A DNA stretch of 64,000 nucleotides from NCBI RefSeq assembly GCF_000967725.1, contig NZ_JXYE01000006.1:186001-250000 (forward strand). The letters run 5' to 3'. The translations under genes and the position numbers were made by a program. Below, one piece after another: positions 8,780-16,594 of this stretch; within the stretch, counting starts at the first letter, position 1, and the number at the start of each line of letters is the position of its first letter. The DNA comes from Loktanella sp. S4079. GTDB taxonomy: Bacteria > Pseudomonadota > Alphaproteobacteria > Rhodobacterales > Rhodobacteraceae. Under the pieces are notes generated by a model. The model was not told the DNA's origin, ran no database searches, and saw only the letters and a list, made by a program, of their open reading frames with translations.

Positions 8780-9759
8780 CCCATGCCGATCGTATCATTC
8801 CAGATCGTTTGCAATCACCACTACAAAAGCGTCTCAAGAGCTGGGAAACCTTGCTCATGGCGGTTGCCATTGGCATTTTCGTCGCGAATTCTTTTGCCTC
8901 GCCCTATTTTCTGAACGCTTGGAACCTATCGGACGCGACCTTTAACTTTACCGAAAAGGCGATGATTGCATTTGCCATGGCGCTGCTGATCATCGCGGGC
9001 GAGATTGACCTATCGGTTGCATCCATCATTGCGCTGGCGTCAACGGCAATGGGAGCGGTCGCGCAATTTGATGTCCCGACCTTTGTGCTGGTGTTGACGG
9101 GGCTGAGTGTGGGCGTTCTATGCGGCGCTTTCAACGCCATCTTGGTCACGATCATGGGGCTGCCCTCTATTGTTGTGACCATCGGCACCATGAGCCTGTT
9201 TCGCGGCATTAGCTATATTGTATTGGGAGATCAGGCGTTTCGTGGCTATCCCAAAGACTTTGCGTTTTTTGGCCAAGGCTATGTGTTTTGGGTGATCAGC
9301 TTTGAGTTCGTGCTATTTGCCGTGCTCGCCGTGATTTACGGGATACTGCTGCACAAGACCAACTTTGGCCGCGCAGTCTGTGCCATTGGGAATAATCCAA
9401 CTGGCGCTTTGTTTTCTGGCATCCGTGTCAACCGTGTAAAGTTCATTTTGTTCTTGCTGACGGGCCTGATGTCAGGTGTTGCGGCAGTCTGTTTGACATC
9501 GCGGTTGGGATCAACGCGGCCGTCAATCGGGTTAGGAATGGAGCTAGAGGTCGTCACGATGGTGGTCTTGGGCGGCGTAAATATTCTTGGCGGGTCAGGG
9601 TCTATTCCCGGCGTTGTGATCGCGGCCTTTGTCATGGGGATGGTGACCTTTGGCTTAGGGCTGTTGAACGTTCCGGGGATCGTCATGTCGATCTTTATTG
9701 GCGCATTGCTCATCGGGGTGATTGCCTTGCCACGGCTTTGGACGATGTGGAAAGAATGA
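8776..9759 (+). CDS. rhaQ: Rhamnose ABC transporter permease RhaQ
   Basis: A 327-residue second permease of the rhamnose importer, same BPD_transp_2 family as RhaP ([20 protein letters not shown] loop; [19 protein letters not shown] glycine-rich segment). Two different permeases make a heterodimeric channel, as in the rhizobial RhaPQ. It overlaps rhaP by 4 bases and its TGA overlaps the ATG of the mutarotase gene. Confidence 0.92.
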   Translation: MTHADRIIPDRLQSPLQKRLKSWETLLMAVAIGIFVANSFASPYFLNAWNLSDATFNFTEKAMIAFAMALLIIAGEIDLSVASIIALASTAMGAVAQFDVPTFVLVLTGLSVGVLCGAFNAILVTIMGLPSIVVTIGTMSLFRGISYIVLGDQAFRGYPKDFAFFGQGYVFWVISFEFVLFAVLAVIYGILLHKTNFGRAVCAIGNNPTGALFSGIRVNRVKFILFLLTGLMSGVAAVCLTSRLGSTRPSIGLGMELEVVTMVVLGGVNILGGSGSIPGVVIAAFVMGMVTFGLGLLNVPGIVMSIFIGALLIGVIALPRLWTMWKE

Positions 9760-10073
9760 TGCAAAAACATGCGTTCAAAATGAAGCTCAACGCCGGTCAG
9801 TTGGATGAATACAAGCGACGCCACGATGAAATCTGGCCCGAACTTATCGATCTGCTAAAGCAAGCGGGTGTATCCGATTATTCGATCCATTTGGATGCGG
9901 ACACCAATATTCTGTTCGGTGTGCTTTGGCGGACTGAGGATCACAAAATGGATGATCTTCCGAACCATCCAATCATGCAAAAATGGTGGGCTTACATGGC
10001 CGATATCATGGAAACCCACCCAAGCAACGAACCCGTCACTGTTCCGCTCACTCCTGTCTTTCACATGCCATGA
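9756..10073 (+). CDS. rhaM: L-rhamnose mutarotase
   Basis: Interconverts alpha- and beta-L-rhamnose so that imported sugar can enter the isomerase. The 105-residue cytoplasmic protein carries the family signature [13 protein letters not shown] near residue 20, then YSIHLD and the tryptophan-rich [14 protein letters not shown]. The ATG at 9756 overlaps the rhaQ stop; an adjacent in-frame ATG at 9759 is equally possible. The rhizobial orthologue is RhaU. Confidence 0.93.
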   Translation: MMQKHAFKMKLNAGQLDEYKRRHDEIWPELIDLLKQAGVSDYSIHLDADTNILFGVLWRTEDHKMDDLPNHPIMQKWWAYMADIMETHPSNEPVTVPLTPVFHMP

Positions 10074-11413
10074 CACATGTTGCCGTGATTGATGTCGGTA
10101 AGACCAATGCAAAACTTGCCTTGGTTGACGGCGAGACATTGACAGAAATCGCGGTCATCACGCGACCTAACCGTGTCCTTACTGACGGCCCCTATCCGCA
10201 TTTCGATTTGGATGGTCATTGGGCGTTTTTCCTAAAAGGTTTGCAGCAATTCCACGCCGCGCATGGCGTCGACGCGATCAGCGTCACCACACATGGTGCA
10301 GCTGTGACGCTGATTGATCATGATGGTATGGCGATCCCGATGCTCGATTACGAATTCGCGGGGCCTCAGACCGACAGTTATGCTGCGATACGCCCTGATT
10401 TTCGCGAAACGGGCTCACCTGCACTGCCCATGGGGTTGAATGTGGGGGCACAATTGCATTGGTTGTTGAACGTGGACCCAAGCCTGCGTGGCCGGATCAA
10501 AGCGATTGTCACCTACCCGCAATATTGGGGCTATCGGCTGACAGGTCAGTTGGCGACCGATGTGACCAGTTTGGGTTGCCACACCGATCTGTGGAACCCG
10601 AACACGGGTGATTATTCGCCTTTGGTGAAGGCACTTGGCATTGCCGATGTGATGGCCCCTGCACGGCGATCATCGGATGTATTGGGGACCGTGACCCCCG
10701 AAATCACCGCACGCACGGGTATTCCGGCAAATACCCCAGTTGTCTGCGGCATTCACGATTCAAATGCCTCTCTCTATCCGTATTTATTGGATCAGCAGGA
10801 TGCATTTAGCGTTGTTTCCACCGGAACTTGGGTTGTGTGCATGGCGATGGGCGCTGAACAACCAGTGTTGGATCCCGCGCGCGATACGTTGATCAATGTG
10901 AACGCCTTGGGCGACCCTGTACCGACGGCGCGGTTCATGGGCGGACGCGAGTTTGAGATCATCCGCGCAGGGCGTGATGTCGTGCCGACGGGGCCAGATC
11001 GCGATGCTGTCCTCAAGGGCATTTATCTGATGCCCGCCGTAGAACCATCGACGGGTCCGTTTGCGGGCCGCAAGATGACGTGGTGTGGCCAGGCACACTC
11101 TGACGGTCAAGAGATGGTCGCGCTCGCCTATTACTTGGCGTTGATGACAGACACATGCCTATCTTTGGTCGGAGCCAAAGGTGACGTGATCGTCGAGGGC
11201 CCCTTTGCCCGGAATTCGGATTATCTGGATATGCTCGCGACCCTGCGCCAAGATGTACGGATTGCCGCGTCAGCGACCGGAACTAGCGTGGGTGCGGCTC
11301 TGTTGGCTTTGGATCGGCCACAGGGGCCAGAAACACAAAAAATTACGCGGCACCCCGACGAACGATTGAACCGCTATGCCCGTGAGTGGAAGCGCAAGGT
11401 CAATGCGCCGTAA
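10070..11413 (+). CDS. rhaK: Rhamnulokinase-type FGGY carbohydrate kinase
   Basis: Phosphorylates L-rhamnulose at O1, supplying RhaD. The 447-residue product begins with the phosphate-1 loop [14 protein letters not shown] and continues with [22 protein letters not shown] and a C-terminal adenosine segment [15 protein letters not shown], as in the FGGY fold. The ATG at 10070 overlaps the mutarotase stop (ATGA). Last gene of the plus-strand rha operon; in R. leguminosarum the RhaK protein is also required for transport by RhaSTPQ. It converges on the holin-like gene with 21 bases between. Confidence 0.93.
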   Translation: MTHVAVIDVGKTNAKLALVDGETLTEIAVITRPNRVLTDGPYPHFDLDGHWAFFLKGLQQFHAAHGVDAISVTTHGAAVTLIDHDGMAIPMLDYEFAGPQTDSYAAIRPDFRETGSPALPMGLNVGAQLHWLLNVDPSLRGRIKAIVTYPQYWGYRLTGQLATDVTSLGCHTDLWNPNTGDYSPLVKALGIADVMAPARRSSDVLGTVTPEITARTGIPANTPVVCGIHDSNASLYPYLLDQQDAFSVVSTGTWVVCMAMGAEQPVLDPARDTLINVNALGDPVPTARFMGGREFEIIRAGRDVVPTGPDRDAVLKGIYLMPAVEPSTGPFAGRKMTWCGQAHSDGQEMVALAYYLALMTDTCLSLVGAKGDVIVEGPFARNSDYLDMLATLRQDVRIAASATGTSVGAALLALDRPQGPETQKITRHPDERLNRYAREWKRKVNAP

Positions 11414-11434
11414 CGGTTCGATCTATCCTAAATC

Positions 11435-11791
11435 TTACGTATCGTGTTTTGCTGCTCGGCGATGCCGCGCAGATATTCCGGCGTTCAGCCCTTGGACAAA
11501 GGCGGCTGTCATCCCTGCGATTGGGTCGCTTTGCGGCGCGGGTGGCGGTGGGGCGCTATGGCTGTGACCGACAGTCGTGGACTTTGAGACCGCCAAAAAG
11601 ATCAATCCAAGCCCAAAATAGGCGGCACCCAATATCAACGCAGCGATACGGTTGTCTGCGAGCATTGCGAGCGTCATCCAAGCGGCCGCGGTCAAAAACC
11701 CGATACCGACCGTCAACAAAACAACGCCGGACAAGCCAAGCGCAGCGCGCTTGGCTTGGGTCTGAATGTTATGTTTGATCACCGAAAACAT
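11435..11791 (-). CDS. Phage-holin-like small membrane protein (Phage_holin_3_6/DUF1469 type)
   Basis: A 118-residue protein with a basic N-terminus (MFSVIKHNIQTQAKRAALGL), two hydrophobic segments (VVLLTVGIGFLTAAAWMTLA and AALILGAAYFGLGLIFLAV) and a polar, proline-rich C-terminus. This is the pattern of the small holin-like family that sits beside YqjD/ElaB-type genes on chromosomes and is not part of a phage. The ATG at 11791 lies 4 bases after the DUF883 gene. The frame is open further upstream, but that part overlaps the DUF883 gene. Likely in the EcfG stress regulon through the DUF883 promoter. Confidence 0.8.
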   Translation of the reverse strand: MFSVIKHNIQTQAKRAALGLSGVVLLTVGIGFLTAAAWMTLAMLADNRIAALILGAAYFGLGLIFLAVSKSTTVGHSHSAPPPPAPQSDPIAGMTAAFVQGLNAGISARHRRAAKHDT

Positions 11792-11795
11792 GTGA

Positions 11796-12119
11796 TTACT
11801 TGCGCCCAGCAACCAAACCAACCACAAAGCCAAGTCCTGCGGCGATCCCGACGGCGGCGGCAGGATTATCACGCACCTTGGTTTCCGCTTCGTTAATGAC
11901 TTTACCCGCCGTTTGCTGCGCATCGTGCAGTGCTGCTTCGCCTTTGGCGCGCAATACTTCGGATTTGTTGCTTGCCGCTGCGACGAGGTGATCTTTTTGG
12001 GCGGCGCCCATGTCTTTGATCGTTCCAGCCAAAGACGCAATATCAGTTTTCAAAGCAGTGATCTGCGCCTGAAGATCCGCCTGCGGGTCAGTTTTTCCAT
12101 TCGTTGTAGCGCGAGCCAT
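11796..12119 (-). CDS. DUF883 (ElaB/YqjD-like) protein
   Basis: A 107-residue protein made of a long amphipathic, Ala/Lys/Glu-rich helical region and a single C-terminal membrane anchor (AVGIAAGLGFVVGLVAGRK). In E. coli, ElaB and YqjD are C-tail-anchored, stationary-phase ribosome-associated proteins; the same role here is inference. The ATG at 12119 follows a CAGGAG site. A minus-strand match to the EcfG promoter lies 36-60 bases upstream (12155-12179), which fits stress induction. Confidence 0.85.
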   Translation of the reverse strand: MARATTNGKTDPQADLQAQITALKTDIASLAGTIKDMGAAQKDHLVAAASNKSEVLRAKGEAALHDAQQTAGKVINEAETKVRDNPAAAVGIAAGLGFVVGLVAGRK

Positions 12120-12154
12120 TTTCAACTCCTGTCGTTGTTTCCAATTACAGATAC

Positions 12155-12179
12155 AACGTACGGGCGGGCAGATAGTTCC
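12155..12179 (-). promoter_or_regulatory. EcfG-type promoter for the DUF883 gene
   Basis: Read on the minus strand: GGAAC (12175-12179), 16-base spacer, CGTT (12155-12158). This matches the alphaproteobacterial general-stress consensus GGAAC-N16/17-CGTT exactly. The gene start is at 12119, a suitable distance. Confidence 0.75.
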
Positions 12180-12202
12180 CAAGTGAATCTCAAAAAAATC
12201 GG

Positions 12203-12228
12203 GGAACTTTGTGTGCCGCGACGGCGTT
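12203..12228 (+). promoter_or_regulatory. EcfG-type promoter for the DUF1328 gene
   Basis: GGAAC (12203-12207), 17-base spacer, CGTT (12225-12228), an exact match to the EcfG consensus. The DUF1328 start is 57 bases downstream. It diverges from the DUF883 promoter with 23 bases between the two -35 elements. Confidence 0.75.
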
Positions 12229-12285
12229 TACTTTCCATGTTCGCGCCGTGTGGCGCATGAAATCAAACGACCCTAGGAGGCTAAA

Positions 12286-12459
12286 ATGCTTGGTTGGGCA
12301 CTTACATTTCTTGTTGTGGCACTGATTGCTGCTGTCTTTGGATTTGGCGGGATCGCCTCGGCTTCGGCTGGTATCGCGCAGATTCTGTTCTTTGTATTCC
12401 TGCTCTTGTTCGTGATCGCAATGGTTGCGCGGGCAGTGCGCGGTAAACCACCCGTCTAA
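12286..12459 (+). CDS. DUF1328 small membrane protein (YtjA-like)
   Basis: A 57-residue hydrophobic protein beginning [20 protein letters not shown] and containing [19 protein letters not shown], the DUF1328 signature with two membrane segments. A near-perfect TAGGAGG site lies 7 bases before the ATG. An EcfG-type promoter is upstream and a strong hairpin terminator is downstream, so it is a monocistronic stress gene. Its molecular function is unknown. Confidence 0.85.
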   Translation: MLGWALTFLVVALIAAVFGFGGIASASAGIAQILFFVFLLLFVIAMVARAVRGKPPV

Positions 12460-12480
12460 AGATATCCAAGAGACCAAAGA

Positions 12481-12505
12481 AAGGGCGGCTTAGGCCGCCC
12501 TTTTT
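12481..12505 (+). terminator. Intrinsic terminator after the DUF1328 gene
   Basis: A perfect 9-bp stem AAGGGCGGC (12481-12489) / GCCGCCCTT (12494-12502) with a 4-base loop, followed by a T-run (12501-12505). Confidence 0.85.
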
Positions 12506-12532
12506 GTTGGATGAATGAGATGCGAGGCTGCG

Positions 12533-13129
12533 CTAGCTCACAACGGAAAAGCCCAGCACAAATACCCCACACAGACCAAGCATTGATAGCAGCGCCAACA
12601 CCCCATCGCGCGCGAGCATTGCGATGGCCATCAGGCTGACCAAAGCACCCAATAGCGACGAAGTCAGGGGCACTAGCTCTAACAGTGGCATTGTCGCCCC
12701 GCAAATGAGACACACAGCCTGCGGTGCAAATACCAATGGCCGATCAAGTATAATTTCCATACGCTGCGAGGTGAGCGTATCAATCCAACGAGCCGGTTTG
12801 CGTAGCATTCCAAATGCGCCGCGCAATCGCGCTGTCGGGATGCGCTTGTGTAGCAACCAGCCCGGAAACCAAGCGCGTGATCGACACATCATCATTTGCG
12901 CCGCAATCAGTGCAATCGCGATCCCACATAGGCTGGAAAATCCGGGAATCCCGCTAAGCGGAGTGACAACCGCCAGCGCCGGTATAAGCAAAAGTGGCGC
13001 GGAGTTGTCCGTCTCTAGCTGCTGAACAATGTCAGCACAGGCAACTGAATCGTCATCGGGTAAGTCGCAGGCCTGTTCGATCACATCGGTGACCGTGGCT
13101 GCGCCAACGGGCTGTTCGTTCCGTTCCAT
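12533..13129 (-). CDS. ExoD family membrane protein
   Basis: A 198-residue protein of the ExoD family (exopolysaccharide synthesis). It has a soluble N-terminal part and a hydrophobic core: LLLIPALAVVTPLSGIPGF, then SLCGIAIALIAAQMM and several C-terminal membrane segments. Characteristic of the family are PLSGIPG and WFPGWL. The ATG at 13129 has AAGG upstream, whereas the earlier in-frame ATG at 13147 has no site. It lies downstream of phyR on the same strand and might be co-expressed. Rhizobial ExoD affects alkali tolerance; its biochemical role is unknown. Confidence 0.82.
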   Translation of the reverse strand: MERNEQPVGAATVTDVIEQACDLPDDDSVACADIVQQLETDNSAPLLLIPALAVVTPLSGIPGFSSLCGIAIALIAAQMMMCRSRAWFPGWLLHKRIPTARLRGAFGMLRKPARWIDTLTSQRMEIILDRPLVFAPQAVCLICGATMPLLELVPLTSSLLGALVSLMAIAMLARDGVLALLSMLGLCGVFVLGFSVVS

Positions 13130-13151
13130 AGTTTCAACCTTCCGCATCTGA

Positions 13152-13177
13152 CATTGGGCCGATTGGCCGGCCCAATG
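13152..13177. terminator. Hairpin between exoD-like gene and phyR
   Basis: A 10-bp inverted repeat CATTGGGCCG (13152-13161) / CGGCCCAATG (13168-13177) with a 6-base loop, in the 72-base gap after the phyR stop. There is no T-run on the minus strand, so it may be an attenuating or processing hairpin and not a full terminator. Confidence 0.35.
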
Positions 13178-13201
13178 CTTTCGTGTGAAGACGTTGGAAA
13201 C

Positions 13202-14014
13202 TCAGGCGTTTAGGGTTTCCGTACTGGCAAAGAACATGGCCTGGCTGACAGCCGATCGCACCTGCTCTTCGGAATATGGTTTGGTAATCACAAAGGCGGG
13301 CTCTGGGCGTTCACCTGTCAACAGACGTTCGGGGAATGCAGTGATAAAGATCACCGGAATGTCCGCCAGCGCTGCCAAAATATCATTGACGGCATCAATA
13401 CCCGATGACCCATCCGCCAGTTGGATATCAGACAAAATGAGGTCTGGGCGCTCTTCTTTGGCGAGTGAAACAGCCGCCTTGTGCGTCCGTGCAACACCGG
13501 TGATCGCGTGCCCCATATCGGCGACGATATCTTGCAAATCCATCGCAATAATTGCTTCGTCCTCGATCACAAGAACACGGCCCGCGATGCTATCTTCCAT
13601 TTCGCGGTGTGCAATTTTGATGAGGTTCTCAACCTCGGCTTCATCGGTGGACATAATCGCAGCGATTTCCGCCACGTTGAATTCTTCGACAGTATGCAAC
13701 AGCAGGGCCTCGCGTGTGTTTGCCGTCAGCTTTGCCAGATGCGCCTGCGCGCGTTCAGTGATGCCTTGCTCGCCACTATCAATTGGCGCCCCAGCGCTAT
13801 TCCAGATCAGGTGGAATGCGTGGAATAGCGCAACTTTGTCGCTATACCCTTTTTCAAAGACCGACCTATCGCTCAACAATGCTTCGAGCGTCGCGGCGGC
13901 GTAATTATCCCCTGTTTTCTGACTGCCTGTCAGGGCGCGTGCATAGCGCCGCAAATAAGGCAGAAGACTTGCTACCTTGACCGAGAGATAAGAGCTATCA
14001 TCGTCTTGAGACAT
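13202..14014 (-). CDS. phyR: General stress response regulator PhyR
   Basis: Anti-anti-sigma factor: when phosphorylated it sequesters NepR and frees EcfG. The 270-residue product has the diagnostic architecture of an N-terminal sigma-factor-like domain (about residues 10-135; LRRYARALTGSQKTGDNYAA) and a C-terminal receiver (about 146-262; VIEDEAIIAMDL, phospho-acceptor Asp196 in LILSDIQLADG, conserved Thr in FITAFPERL and Lys in VITKPYSEEQ). It diverges from nepR-ecfG, and an exact EcfG-type promoter lies 34-58 bases upstream, predicting positive autoregulation. Confidence 0.95.
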   Translation of the reverse strand: MSQDDDSSYLSVKVASLLPYLRRYARALTGSQKTGDNYAAATLEALLSDRSVFEKGYSDKVALFHAFHLIWNSAGAPIDSGEQGITERAQAHLAKLTANTREALLLHTVEEFNVAEIAAIMSTDEAEVENLIKIAHREMEDSIAGRVLVIEDEAIIAMDLQDIVADMGHAITGVARTHKAAVSLAKEERPDLILSDIQLADGSSGIDAVNDILAALADIPVIFITAFPERLLTGERPEPAFVITKPYSEEQVRSAVSQAMFFASTETLNA

Positions 14015-14040
14015 TTATTCGACCTTTTTTAATTTTTCTT

Positions 14041-14066
14041 GGAACCAAACGCGGTACCGTCGCGTT
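14041..14066 (+). promoter_or_regulatory. EcfG-type promoter for nepR-ecfG
   Basis: GGAAC (14041-14045), 17-base spacer, CGTT (14063-14066), an exact consensus match. nepR starts 53 bases downstream. It overlaps the phyR promoter on the other strand almost completely. Confidence 0.8.
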
Positions 14067-14072
14067 GGTTCC
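14048..14072 (-). promoter_or_regulatory. EcfG-type promoter for phyR
   Basis: Read on the minus strand: GGAAC (14068-14072), 16-base spacer, CGTT (14048-14051). phyR starts at 14014. Together with the plus-strand promoter, the 32 bases 14041-14072 form an imperfect palindrome, so RNA polymerase should occupy only one direction at a time. Confidence 0.8.
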
Positions 14073-14119
14073 CTGAAATGAATAATTTTTTTGAACCTCG
14101 GAAATAACAGGACCTAAGG

Positions 14120-14272
14120 ATGGATCAAAACGACACAAAGTCCAGCCTCGAGCAGCAGATCGATGAGAATTTGCGCAAGGTTTACCAGAAAACGGTCGAA
14201 GAGCACGTGCCAGATCGTTTCATGGACCTACTTGCACAACTCAAAGAGCAGGACTCTAAAGATGACAAATGA
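14120..14272 (+). CDS. nepR: Anti-sigma factor NepR
   Basis: A 50-residue protein that binds and inhibits EcfG until captured by phosphorylated PhyR. The core IDENLRKVYQKTVEEHVPDR matches the NepR family helix 1/linker region, followed by FMDLLAQL (helix 2). It is too short for most gene callers. CTAAGGA directly precedes the ATG. It lies between phyR and ecfG and overlaps the start of ecfG by 11 bases, the standard alphaproteobacterial order. Confidence 0.93.
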   Translation: MDQNDTKSSLEQQIDENLRKVYQKTVEEHVPDRFMDLLAQLKEQDSKDDK

Positions 14273-14831
14273 GCAAGACCCAAGGGATGAAATCGTCACG
14301 CATTTGCCGGCGATGCGGGCTTTTGCGATGAGCCTGACGCGCAATAATGCGGCCGCTGATGATTTGGTGCAGGACGCCATCGTAAAAGCATGGAAGAACT
14401 TTGATAAGTTCACCCAAGGAACCAACCTGCGGGCGTGGTTGTTCACAATATTGCGCAACACGTTCTATTCGTCACGCCGCAAGAGCAAACGCGAAGTCGC
14501 CGATGTCGATGGCATCTGGGCCGAGACCCTTTCAGAAAAGCCGCAACACGATGGGCGCTTGGCGCTTGGCGACTTTGAAAAAGCCTTCGCCCAACTGCCC
14601 GATGAACAACGCGAGGCGTTGATTTTGGTCGGCGCATCCGGTTTTTCCTACGAAGAAGCCGCTGAAACCTGCGAGGTCGCTGTCGGGACTGTCAAAAGCC
14701 GGGTGAACCGTGGGCGTGCCAAGCTCGTTGAGTTGATGGGGATCGAAGATGATGAGCCGCTCGAGCTGACAGATTCAGCCACATTTGCGGTCGTCGCAGC
14801 CAGTGCACAACCTAGAAAGACAATTGCTTGA
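14262..14831 (+). CDS. ecfG: ECF sigma factor EcfG (general stress response)
   Basis: Directs RNA polymerase to GGAAC-N16/17-CGTT promoters. The 189-residue product has sigma region 2 (about residues 12-78; AMSLTRNNAAADDLVQDAIV, LRAWLFTILRNTFYS) and region 4 (about 105-165; LPDEQREALILVGASGFSYE, VGTVKSRVNRGRAKL). The ATG at 14262 lies inside the nepR 3' end, so translation is coupled; the longer open frame upstream is only nepR read out of frame. The following kinase gene overlaps the stop codon. Confidence 0.94.
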   Translation: MTNEQDPRDEIVTHLPAMRAFAMSLTRNNAAADDLVQDAIVKAWKNFDKFTQGTNLRAWLFTILRNTFYSSRRKSKREVADVDGIWAETLSEKPQHDGRLALGDFEKAFAQLPDEQREALILVGASGFSYEEAAETCEVAVGTVKSRVNRGRAKLVELMGIEDDEPLELTDSATFAVVAASAQPRKTIA

Positions 14832-16573
14832 TCACACGGTTGAAATCTGACGCGCAGACCCTGACGTTTCGGATGGCGGCGTTGCTTGCTGTGACGCTTT
14901 TGCCGATTGGCATGGTGTCCGTTTTGCAGACCTACAAGCTGCTTGATGAGGCGGACAGAAAGTCAGAAGCGAACATCCTGCTTTTGACGGCAGAGGCCGC
15001 AGCGGGCGAAGAGGCATATATTCGGACAGCCTTTGGTGCGGCGCAAGCAATCGCGGCGATGGTGCCGCGGTTTCGCCGCACGGGTTGGGATTGTGACGAA
15101 ACGCTCAGCGCGTTTTTACAAAGCTCGCAGGGGTTTTCCTTTGCAGGTTACATCAACGCCGAAGGTACGGTTGCTTGTGCTTCTGGTGGTGAAGGCATGA
15201 ATGTTGCTTATCTGGATCTGTTTCAGGATATGCGGACTGATCCAGAGCAACGTGTTGCTGTGATGCTGGACGCGCCAGTCAGCAAAACGTCGGTTATCGT
15301 GGTTGCCGTGCCAGTCATGCAGGACGGCGTTTTTGACGGCTACGTTGGGGTGTCATTACCGCATCGCCGTTTGTTTCGCCCATTGGGCAAGCTGGCCGAG
15401 GACCGGCCCGTTGATTTGATTACCTTTAACGCGGATGCAGAGATCCTATCGGCGGATGGCGGGCTTGAGAATATTCACGAACGCCTGCCTGCGGGCACGA
15501 GCATTCCAGAGCTGTTGCAAGGCGGAGAAGCGGCCTTTACCGGGGAAACGCGTGGCGGGCTCAAGCGTGTTTTCGCAGTGGTCCCAATCTTGCGCGGTAC
15601 GGTCTATGCTTTGGGAAGTTGGGAATACAAACGGCATTCGCTGACGGGGGACGACACGAGTATCCTACAGTCGCTGTTCTTTCCGGTTGCGATGTGGATC
15701 GCCTGCGTTGGCGTTGCGTTTTTTGCTGTGCAGCGCATGGTGATCAGGCCGACGCGAAACCTGCGCGCCCGGATGCTGCAATTTATGCGCTCGCGCAAAA
15801 TATCGCCTCCGAAGTACGAGGTCGCGACCCCGCGTGAATTGCGCGAAATGGACGAGACATGGCAGATGATGGCCGAAAGCGTGCTGCGCGACGAGGCAGA
15901 GCTGCACAACGCCATTCATGAAAAGGGCGTGTTGCTCAAAGAGGTTCATCACCGGGTTAAAAATAACCTCCAGCTTATCGCGTCTATCTTGAATATGAAA
16001 ATGCGTAAGGCGCGGACACCCGTGATCAAGGCGGCCTTGAACGACATCCAGCAAAGGGTCATGAGCATCGCGCGCGTGCATCAGAAACTCTATGAGACAT
16101 CGACCGAAGAACGCGTACGCGCAGATGAGTTGCTGGGGTCAATTGTTGGGCAGATTGTTGAATCTGTGTTGCCATCGAATGATGCGGTCAAAGTTACCCA
16201 ACGCTATGATCCAATCGTTGTTTACCCAGATCAGGCCGTGCCGCTCACGTTGGCGGTGTCCGAATTGGTGACAAATGCGCTGAAATATCTTGGCAAACCT
16301 GCCAACGGGAAGCCGTGGTTAGAGGTAACTTTGGACTCCACGAGCGAAGGCGGCGTTCTTACGATCAGCAACTCGCTTGGCCAAGAAATCGCGCCCGAGG
16401 CATCGGAAAATTCCGGCGGGTTGGGTGTGCAGTTGGTCCGTGCTTTTGTGCAGCAAATGGAAGGTCATGTGACTGATGCATCCGATGATGCCGCCCACCG
16501 CGTTGTGATCCATTTTCCCATTTCTGAATTCGACGACAGCCTGATTGGGACGGCGTTCGATGCGCAGGAATGA
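14828..16573 (+). CDS. Membrane sensor histidine kinase, HisKA_2 type, probable PhyR kinase
   Basis: A 581-residue membrane kinase. TM1 is at about residues 16-36, followed by an extracytoplasmic sensing domain to about 280, TM2 at about 283-303, a HAMP-like linker, and then the HisKA_2 phosphorylation motif VHHRVKNNLQ with the likely phospho-His374. The HATPase domain contains SELVTNALKYL and GLGVQLVRAF. The HisKA_2/HWE families are the usual PhyR kinases. The start is a TTG at 14828 overlapping the ecfG stop; in-frame ATGs lie within TM1 (about codons 16 and 29), so the TTG is favoured. No cognate response regulator follows, which fits phosphotransfer to PhyR. Confidence 0.87.
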   Translation: MITRLKSDAQTLTFRMAALLAVTLLPIGMVSVLQTYKLLDEADRKSEANILLLTAEAAAGEEAYIRTAFGAAQAIAAMVPRFRRTGWDCDETLSAFLQSSQGFSFAGYINAEGTVACASGGEGMNVAYLDLFQDMRTDPEQRVAVMLDAPVSKTSVIVVAVPVMQDGVFDGYVGVSLPHRRLFRPLGKLAEDRPVDLITFNADAEILSADGGLENIHERLPAGTSIPELLQGGEAAFTGETRGGLKRVFAVVPILRGTVYALGSWEYKRHSLTGDDTSILQSLFFPVAMWIACVGVAFFAVQRMVIRPTRNLRARMLQFMRSRKISPPKYEVATPRELREMDETWQMMAESVLRDEAELHNAIHEKGVLLKEVHHRVKNNLQLIASILNMKMRKARTPVIKAALNDIQQRVMSIARVHQKLYETSTEERVRADELLGSIVGQIVESVLPSNDAVKVTQRYDPIVVYPDQAVPLTLAVSELVTNALKYLGKPANGKPWLEVTLDSTSEGGVLTISNSLGQEIAPEASENSGGLGVQLVRAFVQQMEGHVTDASDDAAHRVVIHFPISEFDDSLIGTAFDAQE

Positions 16574-16594
16574 ACATGGCATCTGGATGTAATT

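Noticed and set aside
11435..11791. Prophage remnant because of the holin-like gene
   Set aside because: No other phage gene is near; this small membrane family is commonly chromosomal next to DUF883 genes and here sits behind a stress promoter.
13185..13904. 239-codon plus-strand frame opposite phyR
   Set aside because: Serine/alanine/isoleucine-rich composition typical of an antisense frame; phyR itself is unambiguous.
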